Origin: Pyrocephalus nanus
Lineage: Eukaryota > Chordata > Aves > Passeriformes > Tyrannidae
Reading direction: 5' to 3'
DNA: 64,000 nucleotides
Assembly (NCBI GenBank): GCA_038380795.1
Contig: CM076261.1
Location: 14,123,226 to 14,187,225 of the forward strand
Part shown: positions 25,853 to 40,300 of the stretch, in pieces
Position numbering within the stretch: position 1 is the first letter of the stretch
Layout of the letters: each line of letters begins with the position of its first letter
Made by a program: the position numbers and the translations under genes
Notes under the pieces: generated by a model
What the model was told of the DNA's origin: nothing
The model's database searches: none
Seen by the model: only the letters and a program-made list of their open reading frames with translations

Positions 25853-28800
25853 TCTTCAAATCCATAGCTGACTCATGTAGAAAGGCATCATTCTCACTTC
25901 TTGGTCTTCACTTAGATTCTTTTAGGTAGTATTCAGGCTGGAGTCAGTCATCTTAAAATAGCCTTCTCTGTCTCTTTCCTATGTAAAGTAGATATCTTTT
26001 CCCTCTGCAGAAGTTATTTTCCTAAAACAGATCAGATGAAGCAGAAAAGTATGGTCCCTTCTTCAGAGGAAAAGTTTACAATAAGGGATTATTACAAAGC
26101 ATTTACTACTCAAATGCATTTCTGCAGACAAAATGAGTTAAAAGAAAATTTTATCTGAAATTTACATACTTTAGATGAGTAGCCACATTGCAGAGAACTG
26201 CCTATTTCATTCCATTATATAATTTTGTACGTGCATGTATGTCATACACAGTAAATAGCTAGAATATCTGGGGTTCTCAACAACTAAAAGGGAAAAAAGA
26301 GAAAGCAAAATGAGCAATTAATGACTACTTGTCGCAATTCAGGACCAAACTGATGTTGAGGAAACTAAATAAACATAGGTAACAAGCTATAGTTAGAGAT
26401 TTACAGTACTTAATACTATGGATTGTCTCTGTATTTGGTTTTGGTTAGTCTTTACTTCTTGTATAAATGTGAGAGGACACTATCAGACAATAATGTTGAT
26501 ATACCATGGAAAATTATATTTGGATTTAGTTATCCCAATGATTTTGCCAGAACAGTAAAATCTGTAACTCCCAGAAACCCTTCATTTCCTAGATATTCAA
26601 ACATAAAAGAACACTACAGTTTGAGTGTCAAGCCTTCCAGTGGCCGTCTTCAGCATACAGCATGATTGTCAAGTCAAGTGAACTAATTTGATTTTAAAAT
26701 ATATTTCCTGTCCTGTGTCTGATGTTAGCAATTCTCTCATCTTTGTAAGGAGACAGGAATGATAAATAAGGTAAGGTAAACACAATTTTTTCAGATTCTA
26801 GTTAAGGTATATTTTCTTGCATTGTATTTACTCCTTTCCTTTTATAAAAGATATATTTTATCATCAATCTATGCTGGCCTTGGTATCAGGGGGTGTTTCC
26901 TTGTGAACAAAAAGAGCTGGTAACCTTAAAATAATAAGTGAATTAAATGCTTGTGGAAGTACTAGCTGACAGCCTTAGGGCAGAAAAGATTATTCCTCTG
27001 TATAAAATTCTACTAAGATTCAAGTACCAGCAGCATTTCCTGAAAATATCTTACAGTGAAGTCATTAGTATGGCTTGAAGAAGTCGCAACTCCAGGGGTC
27101 AAACCAGTTTACTAACATCTGAATTTAAACACACTTGTCCCAACCAAATGAGGAGCTAGGCCATTGCAATTAATCAAGTTAGACAATGGAAATTGAAAAA
27201 AGGTGCTTAAATGCACCCTAACTATTTTAACTTGGACATGCGAAAAATCAGTATACCTGTACTGAAGTGGATTAAGCTGTGATGTTTCTCACTAGCTGAG
27301 GAACTGGTCAATGAAGAAATAGCAACTAGATTTACAAGAACAGCTTTTTTTATTTGAAGCAAAGAGAGTAATAGTCAAACTAAGAAGTGTGGATTAGCTA
27401 CATATTTTCTTATTGGTCAGATTCTTATCTGAAATCAGTATAAACGATAGGCATTACCAGTTGTAATACAAGAATGTAAAAAAAATCTCTTATCAAAAAA
27501 ACACAGTTCTGCTTCGGTTATGTGCTGAATCTTCTCAAAACACAGGACAGGGCATCCATGACTGATGTAACCATTACAACCTTTCTAAAGAAAGTTTAAA
27601 TTTCAAATTTTTATTTTCCCTGGTAAGATTAAGGATCTTTTGATCTCTGCATGCATATTTATTAATTTAAACAATTTGTAATTATTTCAGCCTAAAATAA
27701 TATTAAATTTCTTTTCCTAATATATGATTAATATTTTAATGCTTCCTTCTGCATAACTGCTGATTACCTAAAAACACTTTGGTAGTCAAACAAACAGTTT
27801 GACTATAGAGTTTGAGGCATGACTCTTTTAAGACTATGAGTCAGAGTCAGAGGTTAATTTGGCTTTTTTTCCTCCCTTTTTTAACATCAGATGTTCTACT
27901 AAATTTGCCAACTCTAATACAGAAGTCCATGGAAGCAACCCACTGTTCTAATCTCCTACTTGGAGCTTTGACACCTTATATTTACTTCAAGTCTCATGAA
28001 AAGTAACCTCATCTTAGACGAGGGGAATAAAGTGCCTCAAGTAGTATGCCAATGCTCATTTTGAATCTTCTCAGTTGTTTTGTTGTGTTGTGTTTTTCTT
28101 TCCCCCATGGACAGTATAATTAGGAAAATCAAAGTCTAGAATTCTCACTTAGGCACAAATAAACTTGGCATCTGTTTAAAATTTTAATAAAATATGTAGG
28201 GGCCTTTCTTTTTCTTTCTCAGCCCTTTATGACCAGTGAGTAACACAGTGACATTTCCCGATATCTAGTGAACAGTGTTTTGAAAGAACTAGTGAAGACC
28301 TTCTTATTAAAAGTATTTAAAAAAGCTGTGTGAGTGACAGTCTTTAACACTTTAATTTGGGAAGAAGACTAGGCAGTACATTATGTCTTCTGTATAGAAG
28401 TGGCTTATGTCACAGAAATTGCTGTTAAAAATTAAGTTATTTAGGTTTCTAGTACAGCTTAAGCAAATTTTTTTACTATAATTAAGAAGGTAGAAGAAAT
28501 CTTTCCAAAGAAAGACAGGAACATACAGAGACTCCTTTGATGAAAATTCATCTTTAAAGCATTGTCCTTAAGAACTGAGCTACTAATAATGATGATTCTC
28601 AGAACTAGAAACTTCCTTTCTATGAGATCTAATAATATTTGAACTTCCTCATAATGTAATTCCAAATCTCATTAGACTATGGTGATATTAAAAGTCCTTC
28701 AGAAGGGTGTGGGGGGGGGAAAGATAGAAAAAAACCAACAGTCTAGAACACAAATGGAAAATACGTTCTGAGATTCCCTGCACTCAAGAGCAGAAGAAAT

Positions 28801-31800
28801 TAAATGCCTATTGCATATTTATTAAGACTGTCTCACCAGCTATAAAACCAACATGTGCACATGCTGATTCAATGAAAGGATGATTGATAGTATGTTGAGT
28901 CAAACTCTAAAACATTTGTGTTGTGCAGCTTCAGTAAGACTCTGAAGAGCGTACTATCATCGTGATTTGGCGTGTGGCTCACTTGCCTGGCTTCAGCAAC
29001 ACACACTCTCTGATGTTCCCCAACAGTGAATCTTGGGGATTAGCTCATGTTGATACCTACACAAGAGACTGAGGAAGTTAACTTGGGCATGTGTATGAGA
29101 AAAGCCTGCAAAAATGTTGAGTGTAATGGAAATAGTAGCTGTTCTGCTGTAGTCAACAACCTATTCTACTTTCCCCTTCTGTAGCACTTCTGTAGCCATA
29201 AACCCTAAGTTTTGGTATAGCTTGCTAGTACCTTTAGCTTACTAGTACCTTTGTACCAGATTTCTAAAAATTGTGTTTAGATTCTTTAAGATTTTCAACA
29301 GACAAGGGATTTTAACAAGGTAAAGATTTCTCTACCTGTAAAAAGGTACTGAGAAAGAGACATAACATTTGATATAAGTAGAACTGTTCAGGAGCCTTGA
29401 AACCATTCCAGAAGTTGTGATACTGTGCCAAAGGAGATGAGGAAGACAGAATGAAGATATTGGGTCTTTGGGACCTTCCAACTCAAATTAGGAAGTGTGT
29501 CGAGGGTGATACTAAGGGAGGGAAGGTTTTGGAAGTGGGTGTAACAGTATTAGGTAATCTTTTGAATTGTTTAATTGGGTAACTAAATAAAAGCTAGAGG
29601 CTTGTGTAACTCAGGTGTGCATGCTTTTGAAGAAATAAGATTCTCGTGCATCTGACATCATACTAATAAATGGAATGCTGCCTTTTAAAACTCACAAATT
29701 TAGTCTTAGGAGTTTTCTTTTAAGGGCTGATTTTAGGCATCTTTTCTGCCTCAGACATTTAATGTTATTTCTACACACTCCCCCAGCCCCCCAATCAAGT
29801 ACATAACACCATATGGCTTCAATTCTAATACGTCAGTATTTTGCAAAGATAGTACAAATGACATTTCATGAAAATAGTTTTGTCATTCTCTAAATGGATG
29901 CTTAAATCTTGTTATTATTGAAAAGGTGGCAACTCCTCATCTTACAGTGTTTTTACTATTTAAACTTAATTCTAGAGAGGTGGCATTTCCTTATGAACAG
30001 ACAGAAATAGTTGCATTTTTCTGAACTTGAGATTTCTAATTTCTTCTAACTTAACTGTTTTAGGATAAGAGCTTCTCTTCTGGAGCTTCTCTTAAGAATT
30101 TTGTTTTGAAATGTGTTGATGAAATAGTGTATAAGAAGTTGATGTCAAGTCTTATAGAACTGAGTGCCCTTATCATATGATGAAAACTTTTGACCTATTC
30201 TTGACATATTAAAGGAGAATTGACTTTTAATTCTGTAGAGAATACACTTTGTCTTTAGATTTGTGGATGGAGAGCTTCTCCATGATAATTGAAAAGTTGC
30301 TATCATTGTTCAAACTCTCTAAAAGAAGGATATAGAAAAGGCATTCTAACTGAGACGGCCATTATTGTTTGCTTGTGTCTTTAACTTTTTTCCCCCACAG
30401 ATTTCCTTTTCTTTCACTTATAATTCAATTATGACACTTTATAATTGCAATATTGTGATTGATTTTTAATTTGGATGTTCTTGGTAGGGCAAATATATGT
30501 GCAACACTAGAAATCTCAAGAGACACTAAGAGAGACAACAAGAATAATCCTACTATTTATTGTGCTCTAGATTTGTACAAGTTAAGAATTTCTGGAATAA
30601 ATTTTTATACTATTCAGTAATTTAAAGCACCCCTTCATTTTGTAGGACTGATCCTTTGAAGCTAACTGAAGTGTAGTTTGTACATTAAGGAATTCATTAA
30701 ATTCCAGATCAGTAAGAATTCAGGGACAGCAGCTCTAACTTAAGAAATATATTTGACTTTTCTGGGGAGAATAGAGGAAAGTGAGCAAGGGAGGTAGATT
30801 GGCATTAATTTGTTTAGACTTCTAAAGCCCATTTTGCATGTCATGACAGATAAAAACTATTTTGAAAATAAAGTCTCTTTGGATTATAGAAGGAATAAAA
30901 AAAGTGAATTGGAATGTGGCTAGAGGAGAGAAGCAAAGATCTATGATTTAAGGGGTAAGCCTGGGCTAAATGGCTTGTGCAGTCCATTACACAATGTTTG
31001 TTAATGTTTATTGGGCAGCTCCTGGCTTCTTTTTTCTAGCACTAAGCTATAGATTTTGTAAATTATAATAATTTATTTTTAATTCCCACAAACAGTATGT
31101 AATTATGCATTTTTATCTAGAGCCTGGTGAGCCTGGGGAATCAAATTCAGCATAAGCTAATTAGGTGTTGAGTGTCAACTTATTTGATCTCCTTTACAGA
31201 TATTTATTTAAATGCACTTCAATAGTATTGATGGAGAAAAAAAATCATAATATTGTACCTTTTTACTGCTTGTCTTTATCTGCTTTTGTTAAAAAATTAA
31301 AATTGTGTTAATAATTGTGCATTAAAAGTTGTTAAATCCTTTCCTGTTGCTAGTCCCTGTTTCAGTTTAAAGGGTTAAATCTGTACAACCAAGTTTACTT
31401 GTCTTTATATTAGTGCTGGACAAATTAGTTTCTAGCAATTTGAGTTTCACACCTCCAGAAAAAATGTACCATTCTGTAAATAAGAAGTAAGCTGGAAGAG
31501 AAGCTGCGTAAAAATCCCTTTAATGTTTTTCAGCAGAGCTCTTACACTGGTTTTTAACTATACACACAGTCTAGTTAAACATATTACTAATTTTACTGTT
31601 TTGACAAATTGGTTCTAAGCTGCCTTTATCTGAAGGAAGACTGTGGCTGACTTTACTTGACTAAATTAATTAAGAGCACAGAGCATTTCAGCCCCCCAAA
31701 AACCCAAAACAAACCTCTGTGGGAACAGAGGATGGAAGGAAGAAGAGGACATTATATTGGAAGTTGGTTCTTTGTGTTAACAGTGCAACTCCAGCTAAGT

Positions 31801-31862
31801 AAATGGTATCAGTTATAAAGGGAAATGGAGTCAGAGGTTCAAGCCAGTTGTTTTCTTCCTCA
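25853..31862. other. long AT-rich desert without recognisable repeats
   Basis: About 6 kb with no CR1, LTR, RNA gene or coding exon that I can support. It is unusually free of young repeats compared with the flanking 15 kb, which could mean conserved regulatory content, but the sequence alone does not show this. Confidence 0.55.
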
Positions 31863-31863
31863 A

Positions 31864-31940
31864 TCATATAATCATAAAATACCTTGAGTTGGAAGGGACC
31901 CATAAAGATCATTGTGTCCATCTCCTGTTTATGGCATGCT
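31864..31940 (-). mobile_element. short CR1 3' end
   Basis: Antisense CR1 tail on the plus strand: atcatataatcataaaatac, cttgagttggaagggaccc, taaagatcattgtgtcca. Only the final 75 bp or so are present. Confidence 0.87.
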
Positions 31941-32703
31941 GTAATAAGCATGGAATTCCAAGTATCTTTTGCAGCTGTGATGAGAAAATATGGGGAATTA
32001 TATGGGGAAAAAATGTTATTTAAAAGAAAAGTTTATATATTAAATGACTATGAAAGTCAGATTTATAGAATTTACTGAGGATCAAGTGCCTATGACGGAT
32101 AGTCCAAGGACACACTGAGTAAACATTAATTCAGCATCACTTCTTTGGCTTTTTTGTCTGAATGACTTGGCACAATGTAGTTCTACAACGGGAACATCAG
32201 ATTTTAGATCTATTAACAGCAAATAAATTATTTATTAACTCACAGGATATCAGAAGTTATTTGGCAGTTGGCAGCCATCAGTGAGTCATAGATTACCTGA
32301 ACACCACTGTTGTGTACATCATCTTCTGAGCAATCTATTGCAGACCAGAATTTTTAATAGATACTCTTATTTTAATTTTTAGTAAGGACATAAAAGACCC
32401 TTAAGCTGCTTTTATCACTTGCTATAGCTCTGTATATAGACATAATACTATGTTTTATAGCAACTCAAAGGAGAGACTGAATATGTTGCCAGTTGTTTCT
32501 GAAAGCAACATTATGTACAGCTACTTTGCAGAAGAAGGGATTTGCAGTGTATCTGAAAATAAGCAACAAAACACGGACACATTCTGGAATAGTTTTGTGA
32601 TCTTGTTAGACTGGGAGAGAGAGCAGGAATAACAGGAAGACATAGTTGTAGATAGTAACAGCCCATTTCTTCAGAGTTATCTCTTTGGGAACTACATTCT
32701 GGG

Positions 32704-33250
32704 CTGCTTCAAAAAAAGTGTGACCAGCAAGTAATTCTGCCCCTCTACTCAGTCCTAGTACTACCTAAAACCTGGAGTACTTCATCCAGCTCTGGGGTCC
32801 TCAGCACAGGAAAGACATGGGCCTGTTGGAGCAGGGTCAGTGGAGAACCACAGAAAAGACCGGAGGGCTGGAGCACCTTTGCTATGAAGACAGGCTGAGA
32901 TGGTTGGAGTCATTCAGCCTGGAAAAGTGAAGTCTATGGGAAGACCTCAGTGGGGCCTTCCAGTACTTACAGGAGGCTTATAAAAAGAGGGAGAGTGACT
33001 TTTTATATGGGCAGAATAGATTTTAGGAGTAAATTATTTGCTCTGAGAGTGGTGAGGTAGGTTGCTCAGAGAAGTTGTGAATGCCCCATCCCTGGAAAGG
33101 CAAAAATTCAGATTGGATAGGGCTTTGAGCAGCCTGGATAGGGCTTTGAGCAGCCTGATCTAGTGTTTGGCATCCCTGCCCACGGGGGAGATTGGAACTA
33201 ATAAACTTCAAGGTCCCTTCTAACCCAGGGCATTCTATGATTCTATGATT
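32704..33250 (+). mobile_element. CR1 LINE 3' fragment with internal 21-bp duplication
   Basis: Sense orientation, about 545 bp: ctggagtacttcatccagc, ggtcctcagcacaggaaag, ggagggctggagcaccttt, then the 3' UTR and the tail gcattctatgattctatgat. Two exact adjacent copies of a 21-bp unit (ggatagggctttgagcagcc plus t) occur at 33115-33156, where other CR1 copies have one. Confidence 0.95.
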
Positions 33251-34092
33251 GATGAGACCTGCAGAGTCTCACTGCAGAGAAGTGGCTTGTTTCCCAAAGG
33301 GCTTGTGTCCGGCAAAATTTAACAGGTAAACAATGTTCATTGTTCTAAAAGAAGATTTTTCCTATTCTCCCATTTCTTAAACTCTGCACTTTTACTCCAT
33401 ATCATGCACCTTTGACCAAAACAACTTTTGTTGACTTCTCCAGTTGTGGCTGATTCTCCTCTGTAGAGAAACTGAAAACACTGATAGCTTCTGAGGCTTC
33501 TGCTGCTTTCCAGGCTGTCATTTCAGTGTCTCTGATAGTCCTGAAATTTTATCTTGTCATACTAGATCAAAAGCTTAGAAAAAAACCCATCAAACCTTAG
33601 GCATTTTCCTTTTCAAGATGTGTTCTGATAGAAAAGAAAGTCTTCAGCAGAAGGGGATTTACCCCAAAATAGGATCTTTCAAAAATTCCCCCATAAATTT
33701 CAAAACAGGTCCTACTTAGGATCCCAAGTGAAGCCAGGTGAAGGGAACAGAGGAAGATATCAATAAACAGGCCATTTCCTTTAGGTGAGCTAACAATTAT
33801 AGTATATTGAGTTAGAAATGCTTAGTATTGTGTTTTCAGTTGCTTAAAATACTTGTATATTTACAGGATTTTTTTCCATGAAAGCATTAAAAGGGCTAAT
33901 CCCCTATGAATAACAAGATCAGAGTGAGAAGTGAATCTCTTGTACTACCATTGAATTTAGAAGGGAATATCATTGAAATTGTTCACATAATTTTCCCAAT
34001 TAAAATTACAGTTGTAAATAAACCATATTTTTTCCACAAGAAAATGTCACTTATAGCAAAATAAAATTTGGAAATGCCAAAATTAACTTTTG

Positions 34093-34108
34093 AAAAAAAA
34101 AAAAAAAA
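34093..34108. repeat. A16 homopolymer
   Basis: Unbroken A run with no transposon body attached that I can identify. Confidence 0.9.
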
Positions 34109-35965
34109 CAACCACAAGAATGTTAATTTAGTCTAAAATTATGTCTTAAGAAATAAATAATTATGCCCCAAATGCACCAACTACCAAAGATGAAGTGGTA
34201 TAGTATATCAAAAGTTCTGAATAAAATTGACAAAAAAAAAAATCTTTTTTAACCATCTGAACAATTACTGGTTAATCCATTTTTTCTTTTCTAAAAAAAT
34301 TTTATTGGCAAAGTTTTATCCATCTCACAATGAAATTTTAGTTTTTAGTGAGATCATTTTCTATAGGACTGGACATGAGAATGTAGTCACTTCTGTTCAA
34401 ACCAACACACCTTTATAACTTACTATATCACGAAGCTGCCAAAATACCAAACAAAACATTAGGCAGAAACTTCTTCTTAGTTCTATGAATTAATAATATT
34501 CACACCTATTTACTTTTGATTTGTCCTGGTATAGAAGGATAAGTAAAAAGGATATAAGACCATGTAATATTTCTTTTAAAATACCTAATCCCAAAAATCT
34601 GTGATTAATTTTTTACTATCACTGATACACCTATGACACCATTATATTAGTGTTGGCTGACGTATATTCTAATATTACAAAACATTCTAATTGGCCCTAT
34701 GTCATGGAAACATAACTGATTTCCCTGCTTAATTGTGGTTTAGGGGGAAGTTTATTTCTTCCAAACTGAAATAACTACTGTTGGAAATAAGTATTGTAAG
34801 GCTGATGGAGCCACATCATTAAGTAATTTTTGTGTATATGTAAAGTTGTGAAGACATTTAACTTTTAATACAAGTAATAAAGGGTTATTAAAAATGGTGA
34901 TTATATACTACATTTCTTCTAAGTGATACTTCAAAAGTTAAAAGAAACAAATACAATAAAAGCAAAATAACCAACAAACAAATCCCTTACCCCCCCAAGA
35001 AAAACCCAAACCTTAAAAAATAGGGGAGGAATGGAAAACCTACCCTTGTAATATCTGCATATAATCAACAAGGGATACTCAAATGGTATAGGATACATTA
35101 AAAAGGGGTAAACCCCCGAGAGCTTGTCAGAATAGAAGATAGGTAATTAACCCTACAACAATGGCCACTCCTAGCAGATGGTGGACACCAATCATGTGTA
35201 TATTATATGATTGACCACATAATATACAATTCTTTCTCATCATTTGATACCACTCCCACTGACAACACAGAGTTTCTATCACCTTTCCCAACACATGAAA
35301 ATATTGATATTTGTGGGATAAGCTGAGTGATCTTCTCAAGTCAAATATGTCTTCTGATAATTTTCAGAGCAGGACAATTACACCAAGAAATGAAGGGTAA
35401 ATGCTGAGAACCAGAGCATCTGAGCTCACTTTTGTGCTAAGATACAGATTTAGGTTAATATGATGGAAAAATAACAAGGAACTAATTTAATGAAAAGCAT
35501 CAAGGTAATTTGTATGTAGAAATGTTACTATTTCAGAGCCCTCCTCCCCCTTTCTATAAATGTCGTTAATATATAAAAAACAGTTTGATCATAGACAACT
35601 CCCTCTTTTGCTTGTATTCCAACCATTTTTTTCCCTGTCTTTCATGGTATATCAGCTAGCTAGATTTATGACATATAATGTTTGCTGTTTAGAGACTATA
35701 TAGACACACTACCACTCCAGGATATCAAATGGTTCATAAAGGTGGGAAAACCTGATGGTTTTAATAATATATCACTGCTTCCTATACAAAAAAAGGCCAT
35801 CCACTTCTTATGCCTCTAGAGTACATGACTGATAAGAAGCTGAATACCAGATACAAATGCGCAACCTCAGTTTGGGGAATTTTATTTCAAAACTGTATTT
35901 GCATGAAAAAAATCTATGTTGGCTTTGGGAGTTAGTTTGGAGGTTTTTTTGCTTTTGTTGTCGGG

Positions 35966-35988
35966 TTTGTTTTGTTTTGTTTTGTTTT
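35966..35988. repeat. (TTTTG)n microsatellite
   Basis: Four to five TTTTG units in tandem on the plus strand. Confidence 0.9.
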
Positions 35989-36154
35989 CTATCTTGAAGT
36001 ATACAAATTCAGAGGTTGTATTATGGATTGGTATTTCTTAAAAAAAACATCTCTTGGAGACCCACAGAGCAGGAGCTGAGAAGCTGACATGTAAATGAAA
36101 GAATGAAGTTACTTCTGTATTTTTTGTGGAAGCAAATCGTGTTAGTTAAAATCC

Positions 36155-36262
36155 TACTTTTTTTGGTTGTTTTTCCCCTTTTTTGTTGTCACTGTTGGTT
36201 TGGGGTTTTTTTTTGTTTGTTGTTCTTGTTGTTGCTGTTTTGTTTATTTTTTTTTGTTTCAA
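36155..36262. repeat. T/G-rich low-complexity tract
   Basis: Runs of T mixed with TTG, TTGTTG and TTTG units. Very few A residues on the plus strand. Confidence 0.85.
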
Positions 36263-36796
36263 GTACCCTACTTTTCTCATAAACAGTATCAGATTATGGC
36301 AATATGAAGAGATAAGGAGGAAAAAGCCATTTCTTTATTAGAAGAAATGCATGTACTTAGGTAGGCAGCGTATAGAGTTAGTTTCAACATGTACCCACAT
36401 TGGATCTGATTTATTGCCCTTCCACATACAACAGAAGACTTGTGAACAGGTGTACTAGTAAAAGAATTATATATACATATGCAAATCCTTATCCAAATAC
36501 ATACATTAGACTGGTTATCACTGACTGGGGCCTGATTTCCCAAAAGCTGTTGGAGGGCATTCAGTGTGGTCCTAGAGGGCATCTTCCAGAATAGCTTCAT
36601 CTGAAGGAAATCTAGCTTATTCACTCCCAAAGCTACTCCACTTCCAGAACCAAAGCAATTTGAAAAGCACAGCTTTCAAAACAACCTAAGCACAGCTAGC
36701 TTTTCCAGTTAAAATGTTAATTTAGATTCACCCAGCAGAAGTGAGACCCTGAAACTGTCACTGCAGCACCACTTTGAGGAAAAATATATGATTTTC

Positions 36797-37352
36797 ATAG
36801 AATCGTGGATTATTCAGACTTGGAAGGACCCACAAGGATCATCAAAGTCCAACTCCTGGTCCTGCACAGGACAGCTCTGGAAAATGTCACCATGTGCCTG
36901 AGAGCATTGTCCAAACACTTCCTGAACTCTCTCAGACTTGGTGCTGTGACCACTTTCCTGGGGAACCTTTTCCAGTGCCAACCATCCTCTGGGTTAAAAA
37001 CCTTCTTCTCACATCCAACTTACACCCTGACACAGCTGCATGCCATTCCCTCAGGTGCTGTCATTGGTCCCAGAGAGAAGAGAGCGGTGTCTGCCCCTCC
37101 TCTTTCCTTCAGGAGGAAGCTTTACACTCCCTCAGTCTCTTCTTCTCCAGGCTGAACAAATCAAGTGACCCTAGCTGCTCCTCACGAGGCTTCCACTCAC
37201 GGCCCATCACCATCTTCATGGCCCTCCTTTGGATGCTCTCTAATAACCTAATGCCTTTTTTATATTGTGGTTCCAAAGGTGCACACAGTACTTGAGGTGA
37301 GGCTGCACCAGTGCAGGACACAGCAGGACAATCACCTCCCTTGACCAGCTGA
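36797..37352 (-). mobile_element. CR1 LINE fragment, 5'-truncated
   Basis: Minus orientation. The plus strand opens with catagaatcgtggatta, continues agacttggaaggacccac and cttggtgctgtgaccac, then ctccaggctgaacaaatc and gatgctctctaataacc, and reaches antisense ORF2 3' end (cacagtacttgaggtgagg). The frames at 36805-37295 are antisense noise. About 555 bp remain. Confidence 0.95.
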
Positions 37353-40300
37353 CAATTTTAGTTTACAGCACATGTTTACACTCTTATTATCTTACCATGC
37401 TGAGAATGAAGAGAACTCTGCTTCCTCTGAAAGACTCAGAAAGGATAAGAATAGGGGAATTCAAGAAAATTTTGTCCTATCGTTTCCATTCATAGACTCC
37501 AAGTAGGGCATTTAGATTGAGCCAAACTGAGATGTATTGATTTGACAATGACTGTTTAAGATAAGAAACATAGTTTTCTCTTTTTGGGAGCTGACATCTG
37601 TTTTTCTCTGGGGTAAATGGAATTACAGAGAAAAAGGAAGTCACTTGAGTCATTGTGTTTTTATGACAATGAATGCTTTTACAGATGTCAGTGGACAGTT
37701 ACCACATAAACTTAAAACCTTGAAATTAACGTCTCATTCCTAAAATCCATATGTTTATTGTGCTAACTCCTGAAAGATACCAGAGGCCATATCTATAAAT
37801 AGCTGTCTGGTTTTGCATACAGAATATATATCCCACAGCAGAACTCATAAACATGAAACCAAAGCTCTGGAAATCTGTGGTTGTGCCTTATAAACCTGAG
37901 TAATAAGCCCTACTCTGCAGTTAAATTTGCCTTTTAATTGTTTATATTCCAACAATTATCAGTATGTCACTATTATATTAACATCAACATCACAGCTAAG
38001 GTTGATCTCATAAACTGGTCTTTAAAATGTGTATATTTAAGGTATGGTTATATATATTTACTGGTCAAGCCACAGTATCTGTTCCAGCATAATGGTCCAC
38101 ATAACCACAGCTCTGGTTGCTTTTGTTACTTAGTTCTAACTTCTTTTGTCTTTTTTAAGTTTTAAAATAAACTTGAAGAAACTTTTAATAAAATGTCTGG
38201 TTGCTTGAAGTTTACTTTTTGTTAATGTCTTCATAGAATTCAGTTTGCAGTCCAGCAACTTCATATAAAAGGGCTACAGGAATAAGATTTGATTTGGTTT
38301 TTGCTGGTCCAAGTATGAAAGTAGTTTGAGGGACGTGAAGTTCTGAGATAATAAGAAGCTGTACTATTTTATATAAATTCATTCTTGTGTACACAAATTT
38401 ACGTGACTATTGTGCCAAACTTACTTCAATACTTTCCACAAAGCAGAGGCTCTCTGGACAGGAGGAATTCCTGCTTTCTGGATGGGCCTAATCATATTTT
38501 TAAATCCAGTGTGGCCCAATGGTCTCGAAAAGTGAAATACTCCTAAACTTGGAACAACTATTACATTTAAGAACGTATTATTTCCTCTGGGATCTTCACA
38601 AATGATTTCGTAGTAATTCAGAAATCTGGTTTAGTATGGTCCCTCAAATCTATTTTACTAAAACATATGCATGGTATTGCAACACCATGAATTCTCTGTA
38701 TACATGTATGAACACATAAATACTTACACATTTACACATCTTTATTTATTTATGTGCAAGATGTACATATGCATATATATATTTATAAATTTAAGAACTT
38801 TAAAATATATAAGTAATTGCTGAAACCTTTGCTTGCTTTTCCTTTTTTGGACTTGATAAATGTTATGATAGGAATTGCATTCGTGTTTAATTACTTCCAG
38901 ATGTTCAGAAATTCTTTATACTTTTGAAAACAAAATCTGTCGCAGATTGAATACTCTGTCTTGGAGTTTAATAATTTCTAAGAGCTTAATACTTTTAAAA
39001 ATATCGGTGCTTATGGTTTTTAGTTCAGTAATGAATAAGGTCATACCAATAAGTATCATTCTGTATTTATTTCAGTGTTTCTTCATATATTTTCATTTTT
39101 GCTCTTCATAAATATACACAAGTAATATCAAAGGAAACTTACAATATGAAACCAGGAAATATTTTATGCTTCAAGGAACATGTTAGTATTATACTACTAC
39201 CACCTGTGCCCTATTTTCCTATGCAAAACTTCTTCTCTGTTAGGCTATAACAAGCAGAACACAGATATGCCTGAAAGCATTTTTTTCCCTGTGAAAGTGC
39301 AAGGAGATGACCTAGGCTTTTTTCTTTATTGTTTTTGAAATGAAGTGTCATTTGCATAACTAAAATATTTCTGCTTAAATACTGTTCTGAAGGAGGATTT
39401 TGTAGCAACATTGAGAAAGTTCTTCAATATTTTACCTCTGGGATTGAAATTCTGACTCCACCAAAGTCAAATCTTACACTCCCAATACCAAAGTTAAAGA
39501 TGAACTATTCTTTTTCAGGAGTTCATATCAGAAGAGAAATACACATTTCCCACTAATATACTAAGGATTTATCTGCTACAGGCCCCTTTGATACTTTAGA
39601 ATACTAGGTCATATTCTGGATCAAATGACTACTCTTTGTATTGCAAAAGAAAAAAAAGCTGACCATATAAACCCCTTTATAACTTGCCTGTGGAAACACA
39701 TCTCCCTAAAAATATTCACAGTCTATGAATAATATTCAGACATAATGTAAAAAAACCCCAACAATCAGCAATGATGTATTGCTTCAAAACATTCACTAAC
39801 AATGTGGAATGTGGAACCAAAAAATCTTTTTCCAGTCCCAATTTCTCTTCTGCAATAACCTTGCAATATAGCTGCCACTCTGTATACCAGTGAGTGTTTA
39901 AAGTTTGATGAAGTTATTTTTCCTGTAAAGGAAAAATTCACCTGAGAACTTTTCTCTCACACTTCATTTTTATGTCAGGATGCCCTTCATTTTGAATGAG
40001 GAAAGGAATTGTCATTCAAGTAAAAGAGATGAAAAGCCAAGATAGGCTTTTACCACTAATAGTTCTAAGTGGAGGAGCCACATGGTGCTGGAGTACAAGA
40101 GTGGCTAACAAGAGGTGTCTGTACATGCCATAAAAGTGTTTGAGAGACAGTAAGTATTCCAGCTTTTACAGTCCAACTAGGAGATGCCTTCAAAATACAA
40201 TTTTATTTCAGAATATGAATCAGACATTCAAGTACAACCAGAGAGCAATGAACCACATAAAAAAAGAGGAAAAGTATAGTTATGCACCAGTGATCTTTAA

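Larger units (their letters stand above)
33251..36796. other. AT-rich non-coding stretch
   Basis: No gene was recognised. It holds a 16-nt A run (34093-34108) and two G/T-rich tracts at 35966-35988 and 36155-36262. Confidence 0.6.
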
